Source: Caldifarciminota bacterium (GTDB taxonomy: Bacteria > Hydrothermota > Tepidihabitantia > SM23-42). From it: a DNA stretch of 42,162 bases. A model generated the notes under the pieces. The model saw only the letters and a program-made list of their open reading frames with translations. It was not told where the DNA came from and did no database searches. The DNA lies in the NCBI GenBank assembly GCA_014859085.1, contig JACUUY010000006.1, positions 1 to 42,162 of the forward strand. The letters run 5' to 3'. Below, one piece after another: positions 31,594 to 39,246 of this stretch; position 1 is the first letter of the stretch, and each line of letters opens with the position of its first letter. The position numbers were made by a program, and so were the translations under genes.

Positions 31594-32408
31594 TTCTTCC
31601 TCCTCGTGATGAAGAAGCCGATGTTGCCGAAGACGATGAACGCGAGGATGAAGAGGTGGGCGATCGACTGGGCCGGCATGCCAAAGGCCGCGCTCTCGGG
31701 CTGGCCGACGAGCACCTCGTATTCGGCCGCGCCCTGCAGGCCGCCGATGATGCCCGTGATCTGGCCGGACTGGAGGTATGTATATAATGTCGGCGCCATG
31801 ACCCCGGTCACGCACGCGAACATCTTTACGCCGAACCTCGAGACCACGTACTGGATCCAGTATTCCGCGGTCTGGCCGTGCGCGAAGTCAACGATCAGCG
31901 CGATATCGCTGTAGTTGTGAATATCCTTCATCATCGGGAAGCTATCGACCGGCACGCCCTTGTAGTCGACCGCGAAGAAATCCCGTATTTCCCGGCCGAT
32001 GCCGATCATGACCGCGGTGAAGCCGGGCCGGTAGCCGAGATTAATGTAGTCCACGCCGTACACGGCGCCGCATTCCTCGGTCACCGCGTCGAGATCGAAC
32101 TGCGCCAGGGGCATGCCGATCGCCAGGTGGCCGGTATAGACGACCTTCAGTTTGTTGCGGAAACACTGCCGCAGGAACGAACGGAACATCGGCGTCAGTT
32201 CGGGCGCGCTCGTCGCGTCGTAATCCATCGACGCCAGGACGACTGACCCCTCGGGGAGGTTCTCGATCGTCTCGTAGGCCGACCTGACCTCACTGCTGAT
32301 CCGGATCGGCATCTTGATCTTCAGGATGATCGGCACGGCTACGGCCAGTCCGATCACGAGGAATATCAGCCGGCGGTCGAGGTTGGCGAGACGGTCGAAT
32401 ATTCCCAT
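31590..32408 (-). CDS. Two-helix membrane protein of unknown function in the DUF6754-type operon
   Basis: The protein has 272 residues. One transmembrane helix lies near the start (LIFLVIGLAVAVPIILKI, about 13-31) and another at the end (HLFILAFIVFGNIGFFITRRKK). The large extracytoplasmic domain between them (about 35-245) is alpha/beta in character: GSVVLASMDYDATSAPELTPMF, KVVYTGHLAIGMPLAQFDLDAV, VDYINLGYRPGFTAVMIGIGREI and YSDIALIVDFAHGQTAEYWIQY. Alternating buried strands and Asp/Gly loops suggest a Rossmann-like or sugar-binding-like fold; this is only pattern reading. It sits 7 bp after the preceding gene. Confidence 0.72.
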   Translation of the reverse strand: MGIFDRLANLDRRLIFLVIGLAVAVPIILKIKMPIRISSEVRSAYETIENLPEGSVVLASMDYDATSAPELTPMFRSFLRQCFRNKLKVVYTGHLAIGMPLAQFDLDAVTEECGAVYGVDYINLGYRPGFTAVMIGIGREIRDFFAVDYKGVPVDSFPMMKDIHNYSDIALIVDFAHGQTAEYWIQYVVSRFGVKMFACVTGVMAPTLYTYLQSGQITGIIGGLQGAAEYEVLVGQPESAAFGMPAQSIAHLFILAFIVFGNIGFFITRRKK

Positions 32409-32415
32409 GGTCGCC

Positions 32416-33048
32416 CTATGTCAGGTAGGTCCGTTCGATGCCGAGGATGATGCGCAGTGACATGACCACGCCGCCTAAGTACACGCCGACCTGGATGCCG
32501 CGTTTGGCCGCGAGCTGGGGTACATTGAGGAGCCAGTCCGAGCGGAGCGGGATCTTGTCCGATATCATCTCGCCGATCGGCACCCGGCCGAGCATGACGA
32601 TCGCGGCCGCGATAAGGAGGAGCGTCGCCTCAAAGGTCCGCGCCCGGAAAGCGCGGTACGCCGACGAAGAAATGAAAAAGGCGAGGAGGGCGAACATCGT
32701 CGCCTGGAGCGGCACGATGATGTGGATGTATGAATACATGAAGGAAGACCGGAGCTCGAAAGGCGTGTTGTACTTGAACCAGGATTGGAACCCCGTGACC
32801 AGCACGAGCGCGAGGCCGAAGAGCAGCACGTAGCTGTACTGCCATCCCGGTTTGTGCTGCGTGATCTTCTTGACGTTGTATTTCACGAGGCTATCCAGAC
32901 CCAGGATCATGGTGAAGCCGGCCACGATCGCGTACCAGACCAGGAACCGCTGCTGCAAATCGCCGAAGGGCGGGTGCGGGATGAAGAACGCGATGACGCA
33001 CAGGAAACCGGTCAGAAAAGTGATGATGAGCGGGATGTCACGCTTCAT
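32416..33048 (-). CDS. Five- to six-helix membrane protein in the DUF6754-type operon
   Basis: The protein has 210 residues with AGGAG before the ATG. Hydrophobic segments: IPLIITFLTGFLCVIAFFI (about 5-23), FLVWYAIVAGFTMILGL, YVLLFGLALVLVTGF, YIHIIVPLQATMFALLAFFI and a C-terminal pair including LLLIAAAIVMLGRV and GVYLGGVVMSLRIILG. The sequence PHPPFGDLQQRF after the first helix is notable. No recognised family. It lies 12 bp after the DUF6754-type gene and probably forms a complex with the other members. Confidence 0.72.
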   Translation of the reverse strand: MKRDIPLIITFLTGFLCVIAFFIPHPPFGDLQQRFLVWYAIVAGFTMILGLDSLVKYNVKKITQHKPGWQYSYVLLFGLALVLVTGFQSWFKYNTPFELRSSFMYSYIHIIVPLQATMFALLAFFISSSAYRAFRARTFEATLLLIAAAIVMLGRVPIGEMISDKIPLRSDWLLNVPQLAAKRGIQVGVYLGGVVMSLRIILGIERTYLT

Positions 33049-33060
33049 TAATTCTCCTCT

Positions 33061-34221
33061 TTAGAACGTGTTGAACCACTGGACAACGTTCTCGAACAGA
33101 ACGTTAAGTCCGTTGTAGTCAAAGAAATGGCTCGAAAGAACGCCGGCCGTGCCCAGGACCGCGGCGCCGGCCAGGAACACCAGAATCATCGCCTTGGTGA
33201 GGTCCTCGCCCTTCAGACTGCCGAGCATCTGCGGATCGGGCCTCAGATAGCAGGACGCGGCATACATTTCTTCGCCGATCAGCGTGTAGTCGCAGGCCAC
33301 GACAAAGAAAGGTATCTGCTCGACCGAGGTCGTGCCCGCGATCTGGATCGCGCCGACCGAGTGGCCGGTCTCGGCCAGAATGAGCGATTCGGCATAGAAG
33401 TAGCCCTGCCAGAAGACCGCGCCCGGTCTCTCCCGCATCATCATGCCGTCGACGCCGGCCGCGTAGCCGAACTGGTCCGCCGTGAGGAACGGGCTGTCCC
33501 GTTCGTCGTAGAGATCGGGCCGGCCCGCTTCCGCGTAGGCCTGTTTGACCGTCTCCTGGGCCGCGGACATCACCAGTGGGTCGTAGTGCGGAACGAGCAA
33601 GCGCGTGGAATACTCGGCGCATTTCTCCGCCACGCGGTGGAGAATGGAAAGCGAGGCCAGGGTCCAGACCTCGTTGAGATAACTCAGGCCGAACGAATAA
33701 AGTATGGGCTTGCCCATCTCGGTCGAGCGGCCGACCGCGTCCTCGATCGCGTCGAGACCGGCGATCTTGCGCACGAAAAGTCGGTCACCGGCGCGGGCGC
33801 GCCGTATGTAATATATCACCAGTGCGGAAATGAGCAGGGTGATCGCCAGGACGTTCACCCGCTGCGTGTTGAACCATTGCGCGCTCGATGCGACCGGGCC
33901 GGCCACCGGTGAGTCTTCGTGCCCGGAACTGGTGAGGGCCCGAACAACATAGAAATATTCCTGACCATCCTGGATGTCCGTGTTGCTGTCATCGAACCTT
34001 GTCGCGCCCGCCGCCGCGAACCCGACGCACTTGAATTCACCGGTCGGGGTATCGCTCCGGTATATCTCGTAGCCTCGGAACAGAAACAGATTGCCCGAGT
34101 CAGCGGGCGACGGTTCCCACGTTACGGTGATCGAAGAGCCTTCGTCATTGGGCGTATCGAATGCTGCAACATTGGCCGGAGGCTGCGCGAGCAACCCCAG
34201 GATGAAGATCGATTGAAACAT
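33061..34221 (-). CDS. DUF6754-type membrane protein with N-terminal FnIII domain
   Basis: The protein has 386 residues: signal sequence, FnIII-like domain (about 18-110; SITVTWEPSPADSGNLFLFRGYEIYRSD, FYVVRALTSSGHEDSP), a transmembrane helix (about 122-140; VNVLAITLLISALVIYYI), then a domain rich in Asp/Glu/Gly (about 150-320; GKPILYSFGLSYLNEVWTLASLSIL, RLLVPHYDPLVM, GHSVGAIQIAGTTSVEQIPFFVVACDYTLIGEEMYAASCYL) and two more helices near the end. The middle domain matches my recollection of DUF6754, a family without assigned function; a database search should confirm it. It follows the LEA2 lipoprotein by 19 bp. Confidence 0.72.
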   Translation of the reverse strand: MFQSIFILGLLAQPPANVAAFDTPNDEGSSITVTWEPSPADSGNLFLFRGYEIYRSDTPTGEFKCVGFAAAGATRFDDSNTDIQDGQEYFYVVRALTSSGHEDSPVAGPVASSAQWFNTQRVNVLAITLLISALVIYYIRRARAGDRLFVRKIAGLDAIEDAVGRSTEMGKPILYSFGLSYLNEVWTLASLSILHRVAEKCAEYSTRLLVPHYDPLVMSAAQETVKQAYAEAGRPDLYDERDSPFLTADQFGYAAGVDGMMMRERPGAVFWQGYFYAESLILAETGHSVGAIQIAGTTSVEQIPFFVVACDYTLIGEEMYAASCYLRPDPQMLGSLKGEDLTKAMILVFLAGAAVLGTAGVLSSHFFDYNGLNVLFENVVQWFNTF

Positions 34222-34240
34222 CCAGTTCCCTTGTCTGCCC

Positions 34241-34684
34241 CTAATTCAGCTCGATCTCCACGGGATAGCTTATCTCGCCCAGCACGGTGCTGACGTATGC
34301 CCGCGCGCCGATGCGGTAGGCGGCCGAACCCAGCTTCATCGCTTCGACCAGCGCCTGGCCGATCTTGGTGTACTCGAGCGTGATCGTGGTCGTGAATTGC
34401 TCCGAATCCCTGGCCTTGATGTTCAACGTCTTGCCGGTCGTGCCCGAAAAGACGTCGGCGTTGTTCGCGTAGAACGTATAGACCAGCTTGTCGAGCACCG
34501 CGTCGACCGAATTAGGGTTGTCGACCTTGATATCAAAATCCAGCTGGAGGTTCGAGAAAGTGAATGTATGAGGAGTAACCGACAGGAGCGCGAACTTGCA
34601 TTCCTTGATGGCGAGACGCTCCCTGAGGCTGGCGCACGAAAGGACCAGGGACAATAGAACTATGGAGGCCATTATTCTCTTCAT
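34241..34684 (-). CDS. LEA type 2 (WHy-like) lipoprotein
   Basis: The protein has 147 residues. The signal sequence ends in LSLVLSC (lipobox, Cys17). The rest is one beta-sandwich domain in the LEA2/WHy pattern: FTFSNLQLDFDIKVDNPNSVDAVLDKLVYTFYAN near 43-76 (with the DNPN turn), a basic middle and VLGEISYPVEIELN at the end. LEA2 domains occur in stress proteins and in bacterial lipoproteins of unknown role. It is the first gene of the DUF6754-type operon and has a leaderless-type promoter (34691-34718). Confidence 0.85.
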   Translation of the reverse strand: MKRIMASIVLLSLVLSCASLRERLAIKECKFALLSVTPHTFTFSNLQLDFDIKVDNPNSVDAVLDKLVYTFYANNADVFSGTTGKTLNIKARDSEQFTTTITLEYTKIGQALVEAMKLGSAAYRIGARAYVSTVLGEISYPVEIELN

Positions 34685-34690
34685 GCGGTT

Positions 34691-34718
34691 ACTATACTAA
34701 CACTTAAAGAAAAGTCAA
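34691..34718 (-). promoter_or_regulatory. Promoter of the DUF6754-type operon
   Basis: Minus strand TTGACT, 16-bp spacer, TATAGT; 6 nt (AACCGC) precede the ATG at 34684. No ribosome-binding site is present. Confidence 0.8.
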
Positions 34719-34831
34719 TGCTGCAGGATATGATATACCTGCGTTACAATCTGCGTGCCAAATCCTAAATCCCAAATCTCAAATCTCAAATTCCGTAAAT
34801 GCTCAAATCTCTGATTTGACTGCATTCACGA

Positions 34832-34860
34832 GAATCCTCGTCCGACATTGTCGGACGGGA
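34832..34860 (+). repeat. Palindromic element 3 (right half)
   Basis: GAATCCTCGT is followed by an 8-bp hairpin CGTCCGAC/GTCGGACG (34839-34857) and the end ACGGGA then CAAC. The linker, stem position and ACGGGACAAC end match element 2 at 18381-18438, while the stem sequence differs. The left hairpin is missing. Confidence 0.6.
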
Positions 34861-34972
34861 CAACACCAGAGCACTAATATCAAAATCACAAACGAGAAAG
34901 AAGTGGGACAAGGCTTTGGCCTTGCAGGCTGTGTCTTAAACTTGAAAATCTGCCCTACGTTTCCGGGTCGTC

Positions 34973-34995
34973 ATTCCCCGACTAGATCGGGGAAT
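34973..34995. repeat. ATTCCCCGA inverted repeat
   Basis: ATTCCCCGA and TCGGGGAAT pair around CTAGA, within the context CGTCATTCCCC...GGGGAATCCAG. This wording resembles widespread short palindromic repeats in bacterial genomes. Confidence 0.5.
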
Positions 34996-35044
34996 CCAGA
35001 CTGCTCACTTTCATTTGGCATATGACCTGTAAAGACTGGCCTGG

Positions 35045-35142
35045 ATCGTCCGATTCCCGTTACTTAACGTCAGTGACGCACTCCAACACGTGAATTCGTG
35101 CCTGTGCCGTAGGTACGTAACGGGACTGGCAAGTCGGACGAT
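35045..35142. ncRNA. 98-nt nested inverted repeat; possible structured RNA or palindromic element 4
   Basis: The outer arms ATCGTCCGA (35045-35053) and TCGGACGAT (35134-35142) and the inner arms TCCCGTTAC (35055-35063) and GTAACGGGA (35117-35125) are each perfect 9-bp pairs. The inner pair starts TCCCGT and ends ACGGGA like elements 1 and 2, but the GAGGATCC core is absent. The loop holds CACG/CGTG. It lies just upstream of the promoter of the EIIA-permease gene, so it is not part of that 5' leader. Confidence 0.4.
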
Positions 35143-35185
35143 GACCGATAAGTATGGAACCGGCACAGAGTGCGTAACATTGACC

Positions 35186-35213
35186 TTGTATTTCTAAAGT
35201 ACTTGCGTATAAT
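35186..35213 (+). promoter_or_regulatory. EIIA-permease gene promoter
   Basis: TTGTAT, 16-bp spacer, TATAAT; 11 nt to the ATG at 35225, giving a leader of about 4-5 nt without a ribosome-binding site. The -35 box is weaker than others here; a TTGACC at 35180 is too far away. Confidence 0.6.
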
Positions 35214-35224
35214 ATGTACAACAT

Positions 35225-37168
35225 ATGATTCGCATCCGCGATTTCGTCAAATTAGAAAACATCTTTGAACTGCCGGCGGAAAAATCTGAAAACCTTTTCG
35301 CGTTCGTTGCCGACAAACTTAAGCAGAAAGGGTATATTCAGAACACGCCGCAGTTGGTTAAAGACCTGCTTGAGCGCGAGAAAAAAGGTTCAACCGGCGT
35401 GGGCGACGGCATTGCCCTGCCCCATACAGTCATCCCGGGCATTGAGAAGCCGGTCGTCATTACGATCCTGCTGCGCAAAGCGATCGATTTCAACGCGATC
35501 GACGGCAAGCCGGTGCGCATCCTCTTCTTTGTCCTGGCGTCCGAGCAGCAGCGGGATGATTACCTGAAGATCCTCGCGCGGCTCGCCACGGTCCTGCACC
35601 ACGAAGACGTCAAGCGGCGCATAGGCAAAGCGCATAACAAAGAAGACCTTTTTGCGAGTCTCACCGAAATAAAACCCGAGAGTTTCTTCTACAAGTACCG
35701 GAGTTATTTCTACCTTGCCGGTGTGGTCGCCGGCGCTTTCTTGTTTGCCCTGTATTTCTTCAACCACGTGCACATACCCGATACCGCGAGCGCGGCAGAA
35801 CTGGGATACTTGCAGTTCAATCTGCCGATCTGGGTGACCAGGCAGATCGCCACTTTCACGATATTCCTCGCCACGGTGGTCGGCACGCTCCTTTTCTGGC
35901 GCTACCGTGTTGCCGTTGCTTCGGTCGGATTGGGGATATTGTTGATCTCCGGCGTGATGGACCTCGAGACGACCGTCAAATTCATGAGCATTCCGACGAT
36001 CCTTTTCATCATCTGCATGATGGTCGTCGTTGCCTGGCTCGAAAGCAACGGCGTGTTCGATTTCGTCGTGACCAGAGTCGTGAAGCAGACCGGCCCGCGT
36101 CCGCGGCGCCTCTACCTCTACCTGCTCCTGCTCTCGGTCGTCCTGGGCGGCCTGACCGGCGAGGTCACCGGTATCATCATCACGGTCACACTGGCCGTGA
36201 ACCTGGCAAGACGTTTTGGCATCAAACCGTTTCCGTACGTAATCGGTCTGGTCTTCGCGACGAATATCGGCTCGGCCCTGACCTTGATCGGCAACCCGAT
36301 CGGCATATATATTGCATTTGCCGGCCGGCTCAGTTTCATGGACTTTTTGCGCTGGGCAACCCCCATCTCCCTTATCGCATCCATTGCCATCGCCTACTTC
36401 ACGCTCGTTGCCTTTCGCGGCCAGATACCCCAGACGGTGAAAGCAGGACTGGGCCGCATGGACGAATGGAGCAAGGTGCGCGACCGCCGGGAATTCTACG
36501 TTTCCATCGCGGCATTCGTGGCTTTAGTATTATTGATCGGCCTGCATCGTTATTTCGAATCTATCCTTCAACTAAAAACAACAACGATGATCGTTGCGGC
36601 GCCCCTGATCTTCGTCGGCATCATCCTCTTTCTGAACAAGGAGCGCGGCAAGAGGTTTCTCGTGAGCGACGTCGACTGGTGGACCATACTCTTTTTCATG
36701 TTCCTTTTTGCCAAAGCCGCGTGTCTTGAATACACCGGTGTCACGGCAAAGATCGCATACCTGCTCGAGCACGTCGCCCAGCAGGTAAACCTGCCATTCG
36801 TGCCGGCCGAAGTGCAGACAACGGTCGTGGCCGCGCTGCTGTTGCTCTTCTTCTCGGCGATCGCCTCGGGCTTCGTGGACAACCTTCCGATCGTGGCAGC
36901 ACTCGTGCCGATCGTCATGGACCTGAAAGATATCGGACTGCCCCATGCCAGCATACTGTGGTGGGCGCTGCTGTTCGGCGGCTGTTTCGGAGGCAACCTC
37001 ACGATGATCGGATCAAGCGCCAACGTCGTTGCCCTGTCCAAATATGAAGAGATCACAGGCCGGACAATGCGCTTCGGTCAGTGGTTCAAGTACGGCTTGC
37101 CCGTCGTCATTCTCTCGCTCGTCATTGCCGCGGTCACCCTGATCCTCCAGGTGAGACTCGCTCCCTAA
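35225..37168 (+). CDS. SLC13/ArsB-NhaD-type permease with N-terminal PTS EIIA-2 domain
   Basis: The protein has 647 residues. Residues 1-155 form a fructose/mannitol-type EIIA domain: KGSTGVGDGIALPHTVIPG, with His67 in the position phosphorylated by HPr, and DDYLKILARLATVLHHEDVKRRI. After a helix near 163-180 the rest is an ion-transporter-superfamily permease (about 200-647): GLTGEVTGIIITVTLAVNLAR, FATNIGSALTLIGNPIGIY, ASGFVDNLPIVAALVPIVMDL, GGCFGGNLTMIGSSANVVAL. Fusion of EIIA with a secondary carrier suggests control of transport by PTS phosphorylation state. The substrate (Na+/H+, dicarboxylate or anion) cannot be told. No PTS EIIB/C gene lies nearby. Confidence 0.88.
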   Translation: MIRIRDFVKLENIFELPAEKSENLFAFVADKLKQKGYIQNTPQLVKDLLEREKKGSTGVGDGIALPHTVIPGIEKPVVITILLRKAIDFNAIDGKPVRILFFVLASEQQRDDYLKILARLATVLHHEDVKRRIGKAHNKEDLFASLTEIKPESFFYKYRSYFYLAGVVAGAFLFALYFFNHVHIPDTASAAELGYLQFNLPIWVTRQIATFTIFLATVVGTLLFWRYRVAVASVGLGILLISGVMDLETTVKFMSIPTILFIICMMVVVAWLESNGVFDFVVTRVVKQTGPRPRRLYLYLLLLSVVLGGLTGEVTGIIITVTLAVNLARRFGIKPFPYVIGLVFATNIGSALTLIGNPIGIYIAFAGRLSFMDFLRWATPISLIASIAIAYFTLVAFRGQIPQTVKAGLGRMDEWSKVRDRREFYVSIAAFVALVLLIGLHRYFESILQLKTTTMIVAAPLIFVGIILFLNKERGKRFLVSDVDWWTILFFMFLFAKAACLEYTGVTAKIAYLLEHVAQQVNLPFVPAEVQTTVVAALLLLFFSAIASGFVDNLPIVAALVPIVMDLKDIGLPHASILWWALLFGGCFGGNLTMIGSSANVVALSKYEEITGRTMRFGQWFKYGLPVVILSLVIAAVTLILQVRLAP

Positions 37169-37171
37169 ATC

Positions 37172-37582
37172 ATGAAGATACTGCTCGTCATCCTGCCGCC
37201 GTGGCTCTCCCCCGCAAGCAGCGACTTTGTGATCAAGATAACCAGGTGCCTCAATGCCGGCGCAACTGTCCTCGGCGTGATCGACATGAGCCGGATCGCA
37301 AGGACCGCGTCGAACGAAGGATCAAGCAAGGAAGCGGCACAAGAGAACTACGTGCAGGAGGCTTACGAAAATCTCTACTCGACCGAAGAACGGTTCAAAA
37401 AAGAATCCGTGGAAGTGAGCATAAAAATCAAAGAAGTGACGATCCCCGAAGAACTGCTGACCGAGATAAAGCGGAACAACGCGGACATCGTGTGTCTCGC
37501 CGGCTCCTTCGATACGCTCTGGCTTGAAATAATCCGGGGTTCCCTGACCGCGCCAATCCTGCTCGTCCCCCAGGAAAGATAG
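37172..37582 (+). CDS. UspA-like small nucleotide-binding-fold protein
   Basis: The protein has 136 residues in a universal-stress-protein layout: a first strand MKILLVILPP, a central helix rich in Glu/Lys, NNADIVCLAGSFDTLW and the end LTAPILLVPQ. The ATP-binding G-2x-G-9x-G(S/T) motif is not clearly present (GSFDTLWLEIIRGSLTAPIL is only a partial match), so it may be a non-ATP-binding Usp type. It begins 3 bp after the permease stop and is almost certainly co-translated. Similar Usp partners regulate transporters in other bacteria. Confidence 0.7.
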   Translation: MKILLVILPPWLSPASSDFVIKITRCLNAGATVLGVIDMSRIARTASNEGSSKEAAQENYVQEAYENLYSTEERFKKESVEVSIKIKEVTIPEELLTEIKRNNADIVCLAGSFDTLWLEIIRGSLTAPILLVPQER

Positions 37583-37594
37583 CCGCCGACTTCC

Positions 37595-37622
37595 TTGACT
37601 TGGGTTTTTCTCCGGATATAAT
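37595..37622 (+). promoter_or_regulatory. Promoter of the aldehyde dehydrogenase - glnA pair
   Basis: TTGACT, 16-bp spacer, TATAAT. Nineteen nt lie before the ATG, including AAGGAGG (37631-37637), so unlike many neighbours this is a Shine-Dalgarno message. Confidence 0.85.
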
Positions 37623-37641
37623 GGAGACCTAAGGAGGAACG

Positions 37642-39246
37642 ATGAAACCTTTCAAACCCGAGAAATACACCGATTTCAGCAAACCTGCGAACAGGAAACT
37701 GATGGAAAAAACCCTGGCCAAGGTCGCATCAGAATTCGGCAAGGAATACAGCATAATCATTGGTGGCGAACGTGTTAAGTTAGCGAAAAAATTCCATTCG
37801 TACAACCCTTCGAAAAAAGGTGAGATCGTCGCCACTTTCCAGAAGGCGGATGAAGCAACGGCCGAAAAGGCGATGGGAGTCGCGCTCAAGACATTCGAAT
37901 CCTGGCGTTACACGCCCGCCAAAGTGCGGGCCGGTTATCTTTTCAAGGTGGCCGAGATCATGCGCAAGCGGCGCCATGAACTGAGCGCCTGTATGATCTA
38001 CGAGACGGGCAAGAACTGGCTCGAAGCCGACGCCGACGTTGCCGAGGCGATCGATTTCTGTGATTACTACGCGCGCGAGGCCCTGCGTTATGACAAGGGG
38101 GCGAAATTGATCCAGTATCCGGGTGAGCGCGACACCCAGACCTACATCCCGCTCGGCGTCTGCCTGGTGATCCCGCCCTGGAATTTCCCACTCGCGATCC
38201 TGGCCGGCATGACGACCGCGGCCTTTGTTGCGGGCAACACGGTGATCCTCAAACCCTCGAGCGACTCGCCGTTCATTGGGGCTAAATTCATGGAGATCGT
38301 GGAACAGGCACAGGTCCCGGTCGGCGTCGTGAACTTCATGCCCGGACCGGGCGCACTGGCCGGCGACTACCTTGTGAGACATCCCAAGACACGGCTCATT
38401 GCCTTCACCGGATCAAAAAGTGTTGGTCTGCACATCGTCGAACTCGCCGGCAAGACCCAGCCCGGACAGCTCTGGATCAAGAGGGTGATCGCGGAAATGG
38501 GCGGCAAGGATGCCATTATCGTCGACTCGGAAGCGGACATCGACAGCGCAGTGTACGGCGCAAGGGTTTCGGCCTTTGGTTACCAGGGTCAGAAATGCTC
38601 GGCATGCTCGCGCCTGATTCTCGATGACAGGATATACGACAAGTTCATGGCAAAATTCATTCCGACGGTCGAGGCGATCAAGGTCGGACCGGTCAAACAC
38701 TACGAAAATTACATGGGACCGGTGATCAATGAGAGCGCCTACCACTCAATGCTCGAATACATCGAGATTGGCAAGAAAGAAGGCCGCCTCGTGTGCGGCG
38801 GCGAGCCGGCCGAAGGCGATGGCTGGTTCATCCGGCCGACGGTCTTCGGCGATGTCGACTCCAAGGCAAGGATCTTCCAGGAGGAGATCTTCGGGCCGAT
38901 CCTGGCGGTCTCACGGGCGCGCGATTATGACCATGCGATCGAACTCGTCAACGACACTGAATACGGGCTCACCGGCGCCGTCTACACAAAGAACTCCAGG
39001 AAGATCGAGAAAGCGAAGCGCGAGTTCTTCGTGGGGAATCTGTACATCAATCGCAAGTGCACCGGCGCCCTGGTCGGCGTGCACCCGTTCGGCGGATTCA
39101 ACATGTCCGGGACCGATTCCAAAGCCGGTGGACCCGACTACCTCATGCTCTTCACCCAGGCCAAAGCGATCGCGGAATACATTGGCCCCAAGAAGAAGGC
39201 AGCAAAGAAACCGGCGCCCAAGGCTAAGAAGCGACGAAAGAAATAA
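37642..39246 (+). CDS. Aldehyde dehydrogenase, probable L-glutamate gamma-semialdehyde (P5C) dehydrogenase
   Basis: The protein has 534 residues. NAD-ALDH motifs: [13 protein letters not shown] (179-191), general base Glu285 in AEMGGKD, catalytic Cys319 in [10 protein letters not shown], and [22 protein letters not shown]. The length, the CSACSR motif and the N-terminal extension fit the RocA/PruA group, which oxidises glutamate semialdehyde to glutamate. The C-terminal 17 residues are almost all Lys, Ala, Pro and Arg ([18 protein letters not shown]), unusual for the family. It overlaps glnA by one base. Expression from a strong Shine-Dalgarno promoter suggests a major catabolic enzyme. Confidence 0.88.
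   Translation: MKPFKPEKYTDFSKPANRKLMEKTLAKVASEFGKEYSIIIGGERVKLAKKFHSYNPSKKGEIVATFQKADEATAEKAMGVALKTFESWRYTPAKVRAGYLFKVAEIMRKRRHELSACMIYETGKNWLEADADVAEAIDFCDYYAREALRYDKGAKLIQYPGERDTQTYIPLGVCLVIPPWNFPLAILAGMTTAAFVAGNTVILKPSSDSPFIGAKFMEIVEQAQVPVGVVNFMPGPGALAGDYLVRHPKTRLIAFTGSKSVGLHIVELAGKTQPGQLWIKRVIAEMGGKDAIIVDSEADIDSAVYGARVSAFGYQGQKCSACSRLILDDRIYDKFMAKFIPTVEAIKVGPVKHYENYMGPVINESAYHSMLEYIEIGKKEGRLVCGGEPAEGDGWFIRPTVFGDVDSKARIFQEEIFGPILAVSRARDYDHAIELVNDTEYGLTGAVYTKNSRKIEKAKREFFVGNLYINRKCTGALVGVHPFGGFNMSGTDSKAGGPDYLMLFTQAKAIAEYIGPKKKAAKKPAPKAKKRRKK

Larger units (their letters stand above)
34719..35185. other. Repeat-rich intergenic region
   Basis: Nearly 470 bp without a credible gene. It holds A/T-rich direct repeats of AAATCTC type (34759-34808), one partial two-hairpin element (34832-34860), a 9-bp ATTCCCCGA/TCGGGGAAT hairpin (34973-34995) and a 98-nt nested inverted repeat (35045-35142). 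Confidence 0.7.

Noticed and set aside
31594-31815. N-terminal extension of the last DUF6754-operon gene
   Set aside because: His/Arg/Pro-rich shadow of the preceding gene; GTG 31593 has AGGAGG and a GTGA overlap.
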